NCBI GenBank assembly: GCA_963741525.1
Contig: CAVUIW010000014.1
Coordinates: 1 to 64,000, forward strand
Direction of reading: 5' to 3'
Length of the DNA: 64,000 nt
From: JANNSX01 sp963741525
GTDB lineage: Bacteria; Pseudomonadota; Alphaproteobacteria; Rhizobiales; Hyphomicrobiaceae
A model generated the notes under the pieces. That model had not been told where the DNA came from and ran no database searches. It worked only from the letters and a program-made list of their open reading frames with translations. A program made the position numbers and the translations under genes. Below, one piece after another: positions 36,601 through 44,452 of this stretch. Position 1 is the first letter of the stretch, and every line of letters starts with the position of its first letter.

Positions 36601-37067
36601 TTCGCATTGACGATCTCGGCGATCTGGCCTTGGCGGACCAGGGCTGGCGAGCGGGCGCCGGTCGCTGCATCCTCGAAAAGCAGTTTCACGTCGCGGGCAC
36701 GCACCTCGCGGCCGTTGACGCGGTAGGTTGAGCCCGCCTCACGCTCGATGCGGCGGGCCACCTCGATGATGTCGCTGTCGTTGAGCTCGGGCGGCGCCTT
36801 GCGTTCGGAATTGTCGATGAGGATCGCGACCTCGGCGAAATTCCGCGCCGGTCGCTGCTGCGTGCCGGAAAAGATCACGTCGTCCATGGCGGCGGCGCGC
36901 ATGCTCTTGTGCGAGGTCTCGCCCATGACCCAGCGCAGCGCTTCGAGCAGATTGGATTTGCCGCAGCCGTTCGGGCCGACGACCCCGGTGAGGCCGGGCT
37001 CGACAACAAGCTCGGTCGGCTCGACGAAGGATTTGAAGCCGATCAGTCTCAGCCGCTTGATATGCAC
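33615..37067 (-). CDS. smc: chromosome segregation protein SMC
   Basis: 1150 residues, full length. The N-terminal ATPase half has Walker A GPNGCGKSNLLEALRWVMGE. Two long coiled-coil arms flank a central hinge region, and the C-terminal half has signature LSGGEQTLTALSLIFAVF and Walker B PICVLDEVDAPLDDSN. With ScpA/ScpB it condenses and individualises the origin region. Downstream of the DsbA/DUF721 genes on the same strand, an order common in Alphaproteobacteria, but palindromic repeats separate it from them. Confidence 0.95.
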   Translation of the reverse strand: MHIKRLRLIGFKSFVEPTELVVEPGLTGVVGPNGCGKSNLLEALRWVMGETSHKSMRAAAMDDVIFSGTQQRPARNFAEVAILIDNSERKAPPELNDSDIIEVARRIEREAGSTYRVNGREVRARDVKLLFEDAATGARSPALVRQGQIAEIVNAKPEQRRRILEDAAGIAGLHSRRHEAELRLKAAETNMTRVADVIGGLASQINSLKRQARAARRYREISDEIRQAETIALFLAWRESEADVEQSEAALHEALRQLAERTEAEARATTQEVEASERLPGLRQIEAEKAAALHRLNNEAVSLEREEQRIRARLTELDERKAEIFRDHERETTVVAEARAMLTELREEAERITSAAHLAEKATQAAHTLVAERRTVCGEIEQRLAALTREIATLTSSRQRLSGLVAEESRRTSDCSTRYSKTVAEAEALATDQTSAAIGALRQRVDAETARVVELEQAVETAEDGVTRAAQTEAEARGALSRGQIEAGRLAAESDTLRRLIASVTADAEPIADKLVVTSGYETALGAVLGDDLDHPIDEISPAHWTIIEGQADDPLLPDGVAPLAQFIDCPPELTRRLAQTGLVERVDGARLQKFLRVGQRLVSREGDVWRWDGLVAAAEAPTAAAARLANRNRLAEIASLHALSERRLSEATALLAGMSATLKDARDAAAAAKAQLRDARETLARSRDELTRAERKTAEVESRQAVLAAAIARDAEAVEEHRARAAAFQSELYGLADPAPLTEEHRRVEATAQTERQTLIEAEARATNLDREAAQRAERLKAIGGDQSRWTSRIEASEKHLAGLAKRREDAQTETERLASEPERIAEARAKLADAISSAEADRRHAADTLAEAETAARQLAKTLKEAGEAVSQQREARARVETHLEQARELRLQASAKLRETLDCPPEAALAKAGHAQDAELPSLADLERRLHRLRQDRDGLGGVNLRAEEELTELEKQHDSLEKERADLDAAIGQLREAIGKLNREGKKRLDEAFTIVNGHFQRLFMTLFAGGEARLEMIEGEDPLEGGLEIMAKPPGKKPATLSLLSGGEQTLTALSLIFAVFLSNPSPICVLDEVDAPLDDSNVDRFCTMMEEMGRNTQTRFLVITHHPMTMSRMHRLFGVTMAEKGISQLVSVDLATAESYREAG

Positions 37068-37125
37068 AATGGCCTCGCGCTCGCCTCAACTTCGGTCTTT
37101 GGAGGATACGCTACCGGAACCGCTA

Positions 37126-37201
37126 CTAGTGTCCCGTCCCGCAATTGCCGACCAATTCGCAGCAGGCACTTTCGGCAATAGCGGGACAAAAGGGACACTA
37201 G
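37126..37201. repeat. CTAGTG palindrome, family B copy 1a
   Basis: A 76-base hairpin bounded by CTAGTGTCCC and GGGACACTAG, with inner arms CCCGCAATTGCCGA / TCGGCAATAGCGGG. It forms a tandem pair with 37216-37291, separated by 14 bases ending AGGTTTT. Confidence 0.88.
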
Positions 37202-37215
37202 CGACTATAGGTTTT

Positions 37216-37291
37216 CTAGTGCGATTCAGCTTCGCAAATGCCGTTCGAGCCTGCGGCATTCTCAGTCGGCATTTGCGAACCATCGCACTAG
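37216..37291. repeat. CTAGTG palindrome, family B copy 1b
   Basis: A 76-base hairpin bounded by CTAGTGCGAT and ATCGCACTAG, with inner arms TTCGCAAATGCCG / CGGCATTTGCGAA. Its terminal CTAG supplies the TAG stop codon of the DsbA-like lipoprotein gene (37288-37290, minus strand). Confidence 0.88.
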
Positions 37292-38119
37292 CCGCTCGAG
37301 GCGACAGCCGCGCCCGACAACATGGGGTCAACGATCGCCTTGAACTCCTCCGGCGTCAGCACCTGGCGGATATGCTTGGTGCCGATGAAGAAGGTCGGCG
37401 TTCCGATGACGCCGAGCTCGCGACCGCGCTCCTTCACCCAGGCGAGCCCGTCGATAAGGGTCTGATTCGCAAGGCAGGAGTCAAACTGCTGGCGTGAGAG
37501 TCCGCCCTTCTCGGCGACAGCGGATATAGCGTCGATCCGGACCTCCTGGGAAACCCAGCTCGCCTGCCCGGCGAGCAGGTGCTCGTAGACGGCGTGCCAG
37601 GTGTCATCGGAAGCGCAGCGGGAGGCGATCCAGGCATTGCCGGACGAGCGGCCGATCGGGAACTCGCGGATCACCCATTTGATCTTGCCGGTGTCGATGT
37701 AGGCCTTCTTGATGGCCGGGAAGCTCGAGGCATGGAAGGCCCGGCAATGCGGGCAGGTCATCGAGGCGAACTCGTAGACGGTGAGTGGCGCGTTCGCGCT
37801 GCCGAGGAAGCGGTCGCCGAGCGGACCAGCCAGAGCGAGGTCGGCGGCCGTCGGCTCGGCGATCACCTTGCGGCCGCCGTTCGCGCTCGAGTTCGGGCGC
37901 TGCGCTATCTCCCGCGCGGCCCAAGCTCGACTTTGGTGCTTCCGCCGTCTTCGTCGAATAGGCGGCAAGGCTTGAGGTGTCAGCCGTCGAGGATTCTGCT
38001 GTCGCAGCTCCAATCACGCCGGGCGTCACCGGCTCGCCCGAGCAGCCGGCAAGCAGTATCGCGACTGCCAGTGAAGCCGCTACGCCAATGGTGCCGATGA
38101 TCCGCCGGGCGCTCCGCAT
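37288..38119 (-). CDS. DsbA-family thiol oxidoreductase lipoprotein (frameshifted)
   Basis: About 276 residues. It begins with a lipoprotein signal (IGVAASLAVAILLAGCSG, lipobox LAGC with Cys26), then a low-complexity linker. The DsbA-like thioredoxin domain has active site SMTCPHCRAFH and a cis-Pro loop VIGTPTFFIG. It should introduce or shuffle disulfides in the periplasm from an inner- or outer-membrane anchor. The linker is split. GAGTTC at 37889-37894 with one T removed (GACTC on the coding strand) rejoins it. The ATG overlaps the stop of the upstream DsbA gene (TGATG). The stop codon is provided by a palindromic repeat. Confidence 0.85.
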
Positions 38120-39030
38120 CAGCCGTGTCCCAGCGCCTTCATGATCTTGTCGAACTCTTCGAGTCCAAATCCTTCTTTGAGCTTTACGCCATTGATGAAG
38201 ATGGTTGGTGTCGCGGTAATGCCGAAATTCTTGTCCGCCCGGTCGCGGATGGCGCCGATGTCCTCCTGCAGCTTCTGATCGGCGAGGCACTTGTCGAAGC
38301 TCTCGTCGGTGAAGCCGGCCTGCTTGGTGATTTCCTTGAGCTTCGGCAAGGGCGAGCCCTCACCTGCGGCCCAGTCGAGCTGCGTCTTGAACATGGAGGA
38401 GATGAAGGCGTGGAACTTCACCGGGCCGCCGCAACGCGCCAGCATCGAGACGCCCATGGCGAGATTGTCGAGCGGGAACTCGCGGAAGATCAGTTTGGCC
38501 TTGCCGGTGTCGATGTATTTGGTCTTCACCAGCGGCAGCACCGACGTGTGGAAGTTCGCGCAATGCGGGCAGGTCATCGAGGCGTATTCGACGATCGTGA
38601 CCGGCGCGTTCGCGTCGCCCAGAACGATGTCTTCGAGCGCGCCGGGCTTCATGAGCTCTTCGAGGGCGACATCGGGAGTGGGCGGCGTGGACGGTGTTGC
38701 CGCGGTTTCAGTCGAGGTCGTTGTCGAGCTGCTGGATGCCGTGCCGCCCGAGGACGTGTCGGTTGCCGTCGTGGTCGAAGACGAGCCAGACACCGACGTG
38801 TCGGTGCCGGAGGTTGTCGTCGTTGACGAGCCGCTGTCCGTCGAGGTTGTGGTCGCACCCGAGGATGAGGTTTGGGTATTGGTCGAGGGCGCCGGCGACG
38901 GCGTGTAGAAATTGTAGACCAGCACGGCCAGTGCCGCCGCCACCGCGACCGCGATCAGGCCGCCGGTCGGAATGCCGCCGCTCTTGGCTGGCTTATGTTG
39001 GCTGCCGGATGACTTTTTGTCCTGGCTCAA
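38119..39030 (-). CDS. DsbA-family oxidoreductase with Ser/Thr-rich linker
   Basis: 303 residues. A signal anchor occupies about 23-40 (GLIAVAVAAALAVLVYNFY). A remarkable Ser/Thr/Gly-rich linker follows at about 45-116, then a DsbA-like domain with CPHC at 154-157 (SMTCPHCANFH) and cis-Pro loop GITATPTIFING. It probably oxidises exported protein thiols, held away from the membrane by the flexible linker. The TTG at 39030 was chosen, with GGGAG six bases upstream. It overlaps a second DsbA-like gene downstream by one base. Confidence 0.88.
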   Translation of the reverse strand: MSQDKKSSGSQHKPAKSGGIPTGGLIAVAVAAALAVLVYNFYTPSPAPSTNTQTSSSGATTTSTDSGSSTTTTSGTDTSVSGSSSTTTATDTSSGGTASSSSTTTSTETAATPSTPPTPDVALEELMKPGALEDIVLGDANAPVTIVEYASMTCPHCANFHTSVLPLVKTKYIDTGKAKLIFREFPLDNLAMGVSMLARCGGPVKFHAFISSMFKTQLDWAAGEGSPLPKLKEITKQAGFTDESFDKCLADQKLQEDIGAIRDRADKNFGITATPTIFINGVKLKEGFGLEEFDKIMKALGHG

Positions 39031-39191
39031 GCAAAGCTCCCATCGATGTCGCCTGCAGTGGCGCCAGGGGTGACATGCCTCCGGCGGCAGGCGAAATGTA
39101 TCTCCAGATGGGGTTCGTCTAGCACATTTCGAGGGCAGGGCTATGGCCGCAACGCCGCGCCCCGGCACAAAATCCTCGTGATGTTTGTGGG

Positions 39192-39725
39192 TTAGCGGTT
39201 GGCAGTCCGCATTGACGAGGTGACGGCCATCGCCAGCCGGTCGAGAGCATTGGTGAGCGGCGAGCCGGAGTTCGCGCCTTGGCCGATGACCTCGCGGGGT
39301 CTGGGCACGAACTTCTGCTGGGCAGGTCGCCCGATCCGGCAGACGATCGGAGCCTGTACGAGGCGGATCTCGGTGATGGCCCGGTAGCCGAGGAAGCCGT
39401 TGATCTTTTCCATGATCTGGGCTGCCCGGTACTGCACCTCGAGGGCCCGCGCGCCGTCCACGCGAAGCACCAGCGTTGCGCCAGCTGCTTCGGTTTCCTC
39501 GGCGTCCTCGACTGGGCGAGGCCATTTGATCTTCTCGGGCCGAGTAAAATGGGCAAGCGCAGGCCCGACAATGGCGGTCCAGTCGGCCGCCAGCCGGCCG
39601 GCCGGAAAACCGTGTTTTTCAAAGGCTTTGCGGGTGACATCCGGTACGAAGCTACCGATCGCGCCGACACTTGAGCCAAGCTTTGCGCTGTTCGCCCAAG
39701 ATTCGTTGACCCCACCCCATGCCAT
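39192..39725 (-). CDS. DUF721 (DciA-like) protein
   Basis: 177 residues. The N-terminal DUF721 domain has GFPAGRLAADWTAIVGPALA and TLVLRVDGARALEVQYRAAQIMEKING. The C-terminal tail is Pro/Arg-rich. Domain members include DciA, a loader of replicative helicase DnaB in bacteria lacking DnaC, which makes a replication role likely. Located between mutY (divergent) and the DsbA genes, the usual alphaproteobacterial arrangement. Confidence 0.85.
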   Translation of the reverse strand: MAWGGVNESWANSAKLGSSVGAIGSFVPDVTRKAFEKHGFPAGRLAADWTAIVGPALAHFTRPEKIKWPRPVEDAEETEAAGATLVLRVDGARALEVQYRAAQIMEKINGFLGYRAITEIRLVQAPIVCRIGRPAQQKFVPRPREVIGQGANSGSPLTNALDRLAMAVTSSMRTANR

Positions 39726-39808
39726 GCGCTCGATCCCGAATCATTTGCTGCACCCGTCGGGAAAGCTAACATGCAGCGGCCGATTCGCGCCGGGCGGGGG
39801 ACGAAGCC

Positions 39809-40925
39809 ATGAGCGCTGTTGCCAACCTGCATCAGATACCCCAGAGCGCCAAATCGCACCCGGTCGGCGCCGCTTTGCTCGATTGGTACGACAAGGCCCG
39901 CCGTGAGCTGCCCTGGCGCATGGCACCTGGCAAGCCGGCTGACCCGTATGCCGTCTGGCTCTCCGAGGTCATGCTGCAGCAAACCACGGTGAAAGCCGTC
40001 ATCCCCTACTATCGGCGATTTCTCGAGCTTTGGCCGGCCGTTGGCGACCTCGCGGCCGCGTCCCGCGACGATGTCATGCGCGCCTGGGCGGGGCTCGGCT
40101 ATTACTCCCGCGCCCGCAATTTGCACGAGTGCGCGAAAACCGTCGTTGAGCGGCATGGCGGCCGATTTCCCCGGACGGAAGCCGAGCTTCTCGAGCTACC
40201 GGGCATTGGCCCTTATACCGCCGCCGCTGTAGCGGCGATTGCTTTCGGCGAGCAGGCAATGCCGGTCGATGGCAATGTCGAGCGGGTGATGGCCCGGCTC
40301 CACGCCGTTGAGACGCCGCTGCCCGATGCCAAGCCGGAACTCAAAGTCTTGGCCCAAACGCTCATTCCGGATCAGCGCTCGGGCGATCTGGCGCAGGCGT
40401 TGATGGATCTCGGGGCGACCGTCTGTGCGCCGCGCCGGCCTTCCTGCATGCTCTGTCCGCTGGAGCGGCACTGTCAGGGCAAGTCGCGCGGCATCGCCGC
40501 CGAGCTGCCCTACCGGCGCGCGAAGGCCGAGCGTCCAACCCGGCGCGGTATCGCCTTCCTCGCCCTGTCGGAGGGCGGAGAGGTGCTGCTGCGCAAACGT
40601 CCCGACGATGGCCTGCTTGCGCAGATGATGGAGATTCCTTCGAACTCGGTGGGCGGACGACTGGATGGCCGAGGACGAGGCGCTCGAAGGCGCCCCCGTG
40701 CATGCGAGCTGGTGGCCGGTGCCGGGCATCGTGACGCATACGTTCACACACTTCCGCCTCGAGCTCATTGTTTATCGGGCGCTCGTTCCAACGGCCGCCG
40801 CGCTGACCTTGTGGGCGTCGCAGGACCGTTGCCGCTGGGTGCATCGGCGTGACCTAGACCGCGAGGCGCTTCCTTCCGTCATGCGCAAGGCCATCGCCCA
40901 CGGGCTCGATGGCAGCTCCCGGTAG
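39809..40925 (+). CDS. mutY: A/G-specific adenine glycosylase MutY (frameshifted)
   Basis: About 371 residues. It removes adenine mispaired with 8-oxoguanine. It has the catalytic region LSEVMLQQTTV, helix-hairpin-helix LPGIGPYTAAAV with the catalytic Asp in VDGNVERV, and the 4Fe-4S cluster cysteines spaced C-x6-C-x2-C-x5-C (CAPRRPSCMLCPLERHC). The C-terminal NUDIX-like 8-oxoG-sensing domain is one frame over after about 40642-40650. Reading GAACTC at 40642-40647 as GACTC gives IPSTRWADDW and restores it. Divergent from the DUF721 gene. Confidence 0.92.
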
Positions 40926-41095
40926 TCGAGGGGCTATATCGAAACTTCAGATTACACGTGATCGGAATGTGATCACAGCGTGCGCTAAGATGGCGCAGCA
41001 ACCAAATGGCCTAATTCGTTGACTGGCCTCGCTCAACGTTTAGGGGAGCCTTTGTAACGCATCGGTATCCGCAACCTGTACGAGTGGAGTTGAGT

Positions 41096-41836
41096 ATGTT
41101 GAGGGGCTCGAGGGAAAGTACAATCGATCGCGGTTTCCGGTCCTGGTTCGCCGGGCTGGTCTTCGCAGCAATAGGTTTCGCAGTGGCGGTGCCTTTGTCG
41201 CCCGCTGCCCAAGCTGCAGGAGATGGCAAGAGCGCTGCACTCTCCAACGAGTTGAGGGAGCTGTCGGCAACCAATGCCAATGTCGCGCAGCCCAAGAAGG
41301 CCAAATCGAAGAAAGTCGCCCAGAAGAGCAAGAAGAAGCCAGTGACGACGTTTGCCGTGCAGCCCAAGAAGGCCGGGCAGAAGGTCAAGCTCACGGCCAA
41401 AGTGAAATCTCAAACGGTCGCGACGAAAGTCACCAAGAAGCGCAAGGGCACCAAGGTCGCCTCGGCGAGTGCATTCGTCTCGAGCGGCTCGATCAAGAAG
41501 TCGCTGGTCAAAAAGGGCGGCAAGTTCAAGGGCAATGTCAGCTGGAACGCACCCTCGGGCTGTGTGCCGGGCGCGCTCAAGAGCGTGCTCTATCAAGTGT
41601 CGCAGAAGTTCGGGCCGGTGGTCGTCAACTCCACGGCGCGCGGTCACAAGCACAACCGTCGCGTCGGCGGCGCCCGAAAATCCTGGCACCTGAAGTGCAT
41701 GGCGACCGACTTCCGCATTCGCGGCAATTCGAAGGGGCTCTATGCCTTTCTCAGGAGCCATCCGAGCGTCGGCGGCCTGCATCGCTACCCGAGCGGGTTC
41801 TTCCACATCGACCTCGGGCCGAAGCGGACCTGGTAG
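41096..41836 (+). CDS. secreted peptidase M15 family protein (YcbK/DUF882-like)
   Basis: 246 residues. The N-terminal hydrophobic export signal (about 17-45) is followed by a very Lys-rich low-complexity segment (about 58-130). The C-terminal M15-type domain has zinc ligands His and Asp in SWHLKCMATDFRI and His in GFFHIDLGP. Such enzymes cleave D-Ala-containing peptidoglycan cross-links or stem peptides in the periplasm. The basic segment may bind anionic cell-wall polymers. Start at the ATG with GGAG seven bases upstream. Confidence 0.85.
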   Translation: MLRGSRESTIDRGFRSWFAGLVFAAIGFAVAVPLSPAAQAAGDGKSAALSNELRELSATNANVAQPKKAKSKKVAQKSKKKPVTTFAVQPKKAGQKVKLTAKVKSQTVATKVTKKRKGTKVASASAFVSSGSIKKSLVKKGGKFKGNVSWNAPSGCVPGALKSVLYQVSQKFGPVVVNSTARGHKHNRRVGGARKSWHLKCMATDFRIRGNSKGLYAFLRSHPSVGGLHRYPSGFFHIDLGPKRTW

Positions 41837-41861
41837 TCGCGCATCGGCTTGACAGACGCTG

Positions 41862-41893
41862 GCGGGCCCGAGCTGATACGGCTTCGGGCCCGC
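41862..41893 (+). terminator. candidate terminator hairpin
   Basis: GC-rich stem GCGGGCCCGAG / CTTCGGGCCCGC between the M15 gene and the acetyltransferase gene, followed only by AGCATTT. It can form a strong hairpin, but the T-run is weak, so attenuation rather than full termination is possible. Confidence 0.5.
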
Positions 41894-41910
41894 AGCATTT
41901 CTGGAACCGC

Positions 41911-42372
41911 ATGACATCCGTATCGATCGCTTTGGAAAGTCCTCGCCAGCCGGACATCGTCGCCCTCATACAAGAGCTCGATCGCTGGAACGACGGCCTC
42001 TATCCGCCGGAAGCAAGCCACCTGTTGAGCCTCGACGAGTTGGACGTACCGGAAGTGCGCTTTCTCGTCGCACGGCAGTGGGGCAAGGCGGTCGGCTGCG
42101 GAGCAATGTGGGTCCATGCGAGCGAGTACGGCGAGGTCAAGCGCATGTATTCGAGCCCGGTCGTGCGCGGGCAGGGGGTCGGCCATCGGCTGCTCGCCGA
42201 GATCGAGCGGCTGGCGCGTATGGAAGGGCTTCCACTGCTCAGGCTCGAGACCGGCGACCGTTCGGACGAAGCATTGAGGCTCTATCGCCGTGCCGGCTAC
42301 GAGATTCGCGGGCCCTACGGCGACTATCGAGACCACCCGGCGTCGGTCTTCATGGAGAAGCGGCTGACTTGA
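41911..42372 (+). CDS. GNAT family acetyltransferase
   Basis: 153 residues. Acetyl-CoA motif A is in MYSSPVVRGQGVGHRLLAEIE, and motif B is in LYRRAGYEIRGPYGDY. It resembles small bacterial acetyltransferases of the PhnO/YjgM-like group, with substrate undefined. Followed after five bases by a pair of family B palindromes, which would lie in its 3-prime untranslated region. Confidence 0.85.
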   Translation: MTSVSIALESPRQPDIVALIQELDRWNDGLYPPEASHLLSLDELDVPEVRFLVARQWGKAVGCGAMWVHASEYGEVKRMYSSPVVRGQGVGHRLLAEIERLARMEGLPLLRLETGDRSDEALRLYRRAGYEIRGPYGDYRDHPASVFMEKRLT

Positions 42373-42377
42373 CGTTG

Positions 42378-42453
42378 CTAGTGTCCTGTCTCCGAAATGC
42401 CTTTACCACTGCCGCAGCCTCATCAAGGCATTTCGGAGACGAAAGGACACTAG
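42378..42453. repeat. CTAGTG palindrome, family B copy 2a
   Basis: A 76-base hairpin bounded by CTAGTGTCC / GGACACTAG, with inner arms GTCTCCGAAATGCCTT / AAGGCATTTCGGAGAC. Same length and boundaries as 37126-37201, but the stem sequence differs and remains self-complementary. Confidence 0.88.
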
Positions 42454-42466
42454 AAAGCTTAGGTTT

Positions 42467-42543
42467 CTAGTGTGGTTTTGTCCCGCAAATACCTTGGAGC
42501 GCATGCCGCGAAATGTGAAGGTATTTGCGGGACACCACACTAG
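42467..42543. repeat. CTAGTG palindrome, family B copy 2b
   Basis: A 77-base hairpin bounded by CTAGTGTGG / CCACACTAG, with inner arms GTCCCGCAAATACCTT / AAGGTATTTGCGGGAC. Separated from copy 2a by 13 bases ending AGGTTT, the same linker ending as in the 37.1 kb pair. It lies 43 bases before the xseA start. Confidence 0.88.
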
Positions 42544-42586
42544 GGTCAAGGGCCACCAACGGATATCCCAAAAACCGGAGCCTGCC

Positions 42587-44176
42587 TTGGCCGATCCAAC
42601 TCCAGCTTCTCGCACCGGCCGCAACGTCGCCGAGCTCACTGTCTCGGAGCTTTCCTTTGCCCTGAAGCGGACGGTCGAGGACGCCTACGGGCATGTCCGG
42701 TTGCGTGGCGAGGTCTTCGGCTATCGGGGTCCGCATTCCTCCGGCCATTGCTATTTCTCGCTCAAGGACGAAAAGGCGAAGATCGACGCCGTCGTCTGGA
42801 AGGGCATCTTCAACGCGCTCCGCTTCAAGCCGGAAGAGGGCCTCGAGGTCGTCGTCACCGGCAAGGTCACGACCTATCCGGGTTCCTCGAAGTATCAGAT
42901 CGTCATCGAGAGCCTTGAGCCGGCAGGTGCCGGAGCGCTCATGGCTCTCCTCGAGGAGCGCAAGAAGAAATTCGCGGTGGAGGGCCTGTTCGAGGAGTTG
43001 CGCAAGAAGCCGCTGCCGTTCCTGCCCAAAGTCGTCGGTATCGTCACCTCGCCGACCGGCGCCGTCATTCGCGATATGCTGGCTGGTTTCGCCGAGCGCT
43101 TTCCCACCCATGTCGTGGTCTGGCCCGTGCGGGTGCAGGGCGAGACCTCGGCCAAGGAGGTGGCCTGCGCGATCCGCGGCTTCAATGCCTTCGCACCCGG
43201 CGGCCGATTGCCGAGGCCCGATGTGCTCATTGTCGCGCGCGGCGGCGGGAGCCTGGAGGACCTCTGGGGCTTCAACGAGGAGGTCGTCGTGCGCGCCGCC
43301 GCCGCGAGCGGCATCCCGATCATTTCCGCCGTCGGCCACGAGACCGATTGGACGCTGATTGATTTGGTCGCTGACGCGCGCGCGCCGACGCCGACGAAGG
43401 CGGCCGAATGGGCGGTGCCGAAGCATTCCGATCTCTTGCAACGGGTCGGCGAGCACGGCGGACGGCTTGCCCTCGTCATCCGCCGCATGCTCGAGGCCGA
43501 GCGCCGGCATCTGACGACGCTCGCGCGGGCTCTGCCAAAACCCACCGATCTCGTGGCCCTCCCGCGCCAACGCTTCGATGCGGCCGCTGGCCGCCTGCCG
43601 CGCGCGCTCTCAGCCAACACGCAGGCACACGGGACGAGGCTCGCCCGCGTCTCGGGACGGCTGACACCGCAGCTGGTCGGCCAGCGCATCGCCCGCGCCC
43701 GGGATCGTCTCGACGCCATCGGCCGGTTCTCACGGCAGTTCCTCGGACGCGGGCTGGATTTGCGGCGGGCAAGGCTCGACAAGGCCGGCCTCCGCCTCAA
43801 GCCGCAGAGTCTCAAGCTCGAGTTGCGGCGCGCGGGCCAGCGCAATGTGGAGATCAAAGGGCGCCTCGCCGCCGCCATGTCATCGCGCATCCTGCAAGCG
43901 CGCCGGGCGCTCGAGGCCGAGACCAAGCTTCTCTATTCGTTAAGTCATCGCAGCGTGCTGGCGCGCGGCTTTGCGTTGGTTCGCGATGATGCTGGAGAGA
44001 TGGTTCGCTCCGTGGGCGCAATTGGCGATGGCCAGAGCCTGGAGATTGAATTGGCAGACGGGCGGCGGAAAGTCCGAGCGGAAGGAGAGGGGCCCGCGGC
44101 GCCGCCGGCCCAGAGCCGTCCGGCGCGCGGTCCCTCCGGTACGCCGGGCGCTGGTGGACAGGGCCAGCTCTTCTAG
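42587..44176 (+). CDS. xseA: exodeoxyribonuclease VII large subunit
   Basis: 529 residues. The N-terminal OB-fold (AYGHVRLRGEVFGYRG) is followed by the catalytic domain with PKVVGIVTSPTGAVIRDML, ARGGGSLEDLWGFNEE and SAVGHETDWTLIDLVAD. The C-terminal coiled coil is Arg/Leu-rich. With XseB it degrades single-stranded DNA. The TTG at 42587, with GGAG six bases upstream, is preferred; the longer frame upstream runs through a palindromic repeat. Followed by DUF2093. Confidence 0.93.
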   Translation: MADPTPASRTGRNVAELTVSELSFALKRTVEDAYGHVRLRGEVFGYRGPHSSGHCYFSLKDEKAKIDAVVWKGIFNALRFKPEEGLEVVVTGKVTTYPGSSKYQIVIESLEPAGAGALMALLEERKKKFAVEGLFEELRKKPLPFLPKVVGIVTSPTGAVIRDMLAGFAERFPTHVVVWPVRVQGETSAKEVACAIRGFNAFAPGGRLPRPDVLIVARGGGSLEDLWGFNEEVVVRAAAASGIPIISAVGHETDWTLIDLVADARAPTPTKAAEWAVPKHSDLLQRVGEHGGRLALVIRRMLEAERRHLTTLARALPKPTDLVALPRQRFDAAAGRLPRALSANTQAHGTRLARVSGRLTPQLVGQRIARARDRLDAIGRFSRQFLGRGLDLRRARLDKAGLRLKPQSLKLELRRAGQRNVEIKGRLAAAMSSRILQARRALEAETKLLYSLSHRSVLARGFALVRDDAGEMVRSVGAIGDGQSLEIELADGRRKVRAEGEGPAAPPAQSRPARGPSGTPGAGGQGQLF

Positions 44177-44218
44177 GCCATAAGCATTCACTCCCCAATC
44201 GGCTGGGCCTCAACGACG

Positions 44219-44452
44219 ATGAACCGCTTCGAGAAGTTTTCCGGATATAAGGGCGAGGCGCGCGTGCGCTTCCTCGACGGCGAATTTCAGGTGCTGTCCT
44301 CCGGCGATCATGTGCGCTGCGCCGTCACCGGCGAGCCCATCCCGCTACCCAATCTGAAATACTGGAACGTCGAGCGGCAGGAAGCCTATCTCAACGCGGC
44401 GGTGGCCCTGAAGCGGCATCTTGAGACGAAGGCCGAGGCTCAGCGCGGCTGA
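44219..44452 (+). CDS. DUF2093 protein
   Basis: 77 residues of the DUF2093 family (PF09866), small alphaproteobacterial proteins of unknown function. Conserved segments are FEKFSGYKGEARVRFLDGEF, HVRCAVTGEPIPL and LKYWNVERQEAY. The gene is usually next to xseA/lpxK, as here. Its 3-prime end overlaps that of lpxK by 13 bases (convergent). Confidence 0.88.
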   Translation: MNRFEKFSGYKGEARVRFLDGEFQVLSSGDHVRCAVTGEPIPLPNLKYWNVERQEAYLNAAVALKRHLETKAEAQRG

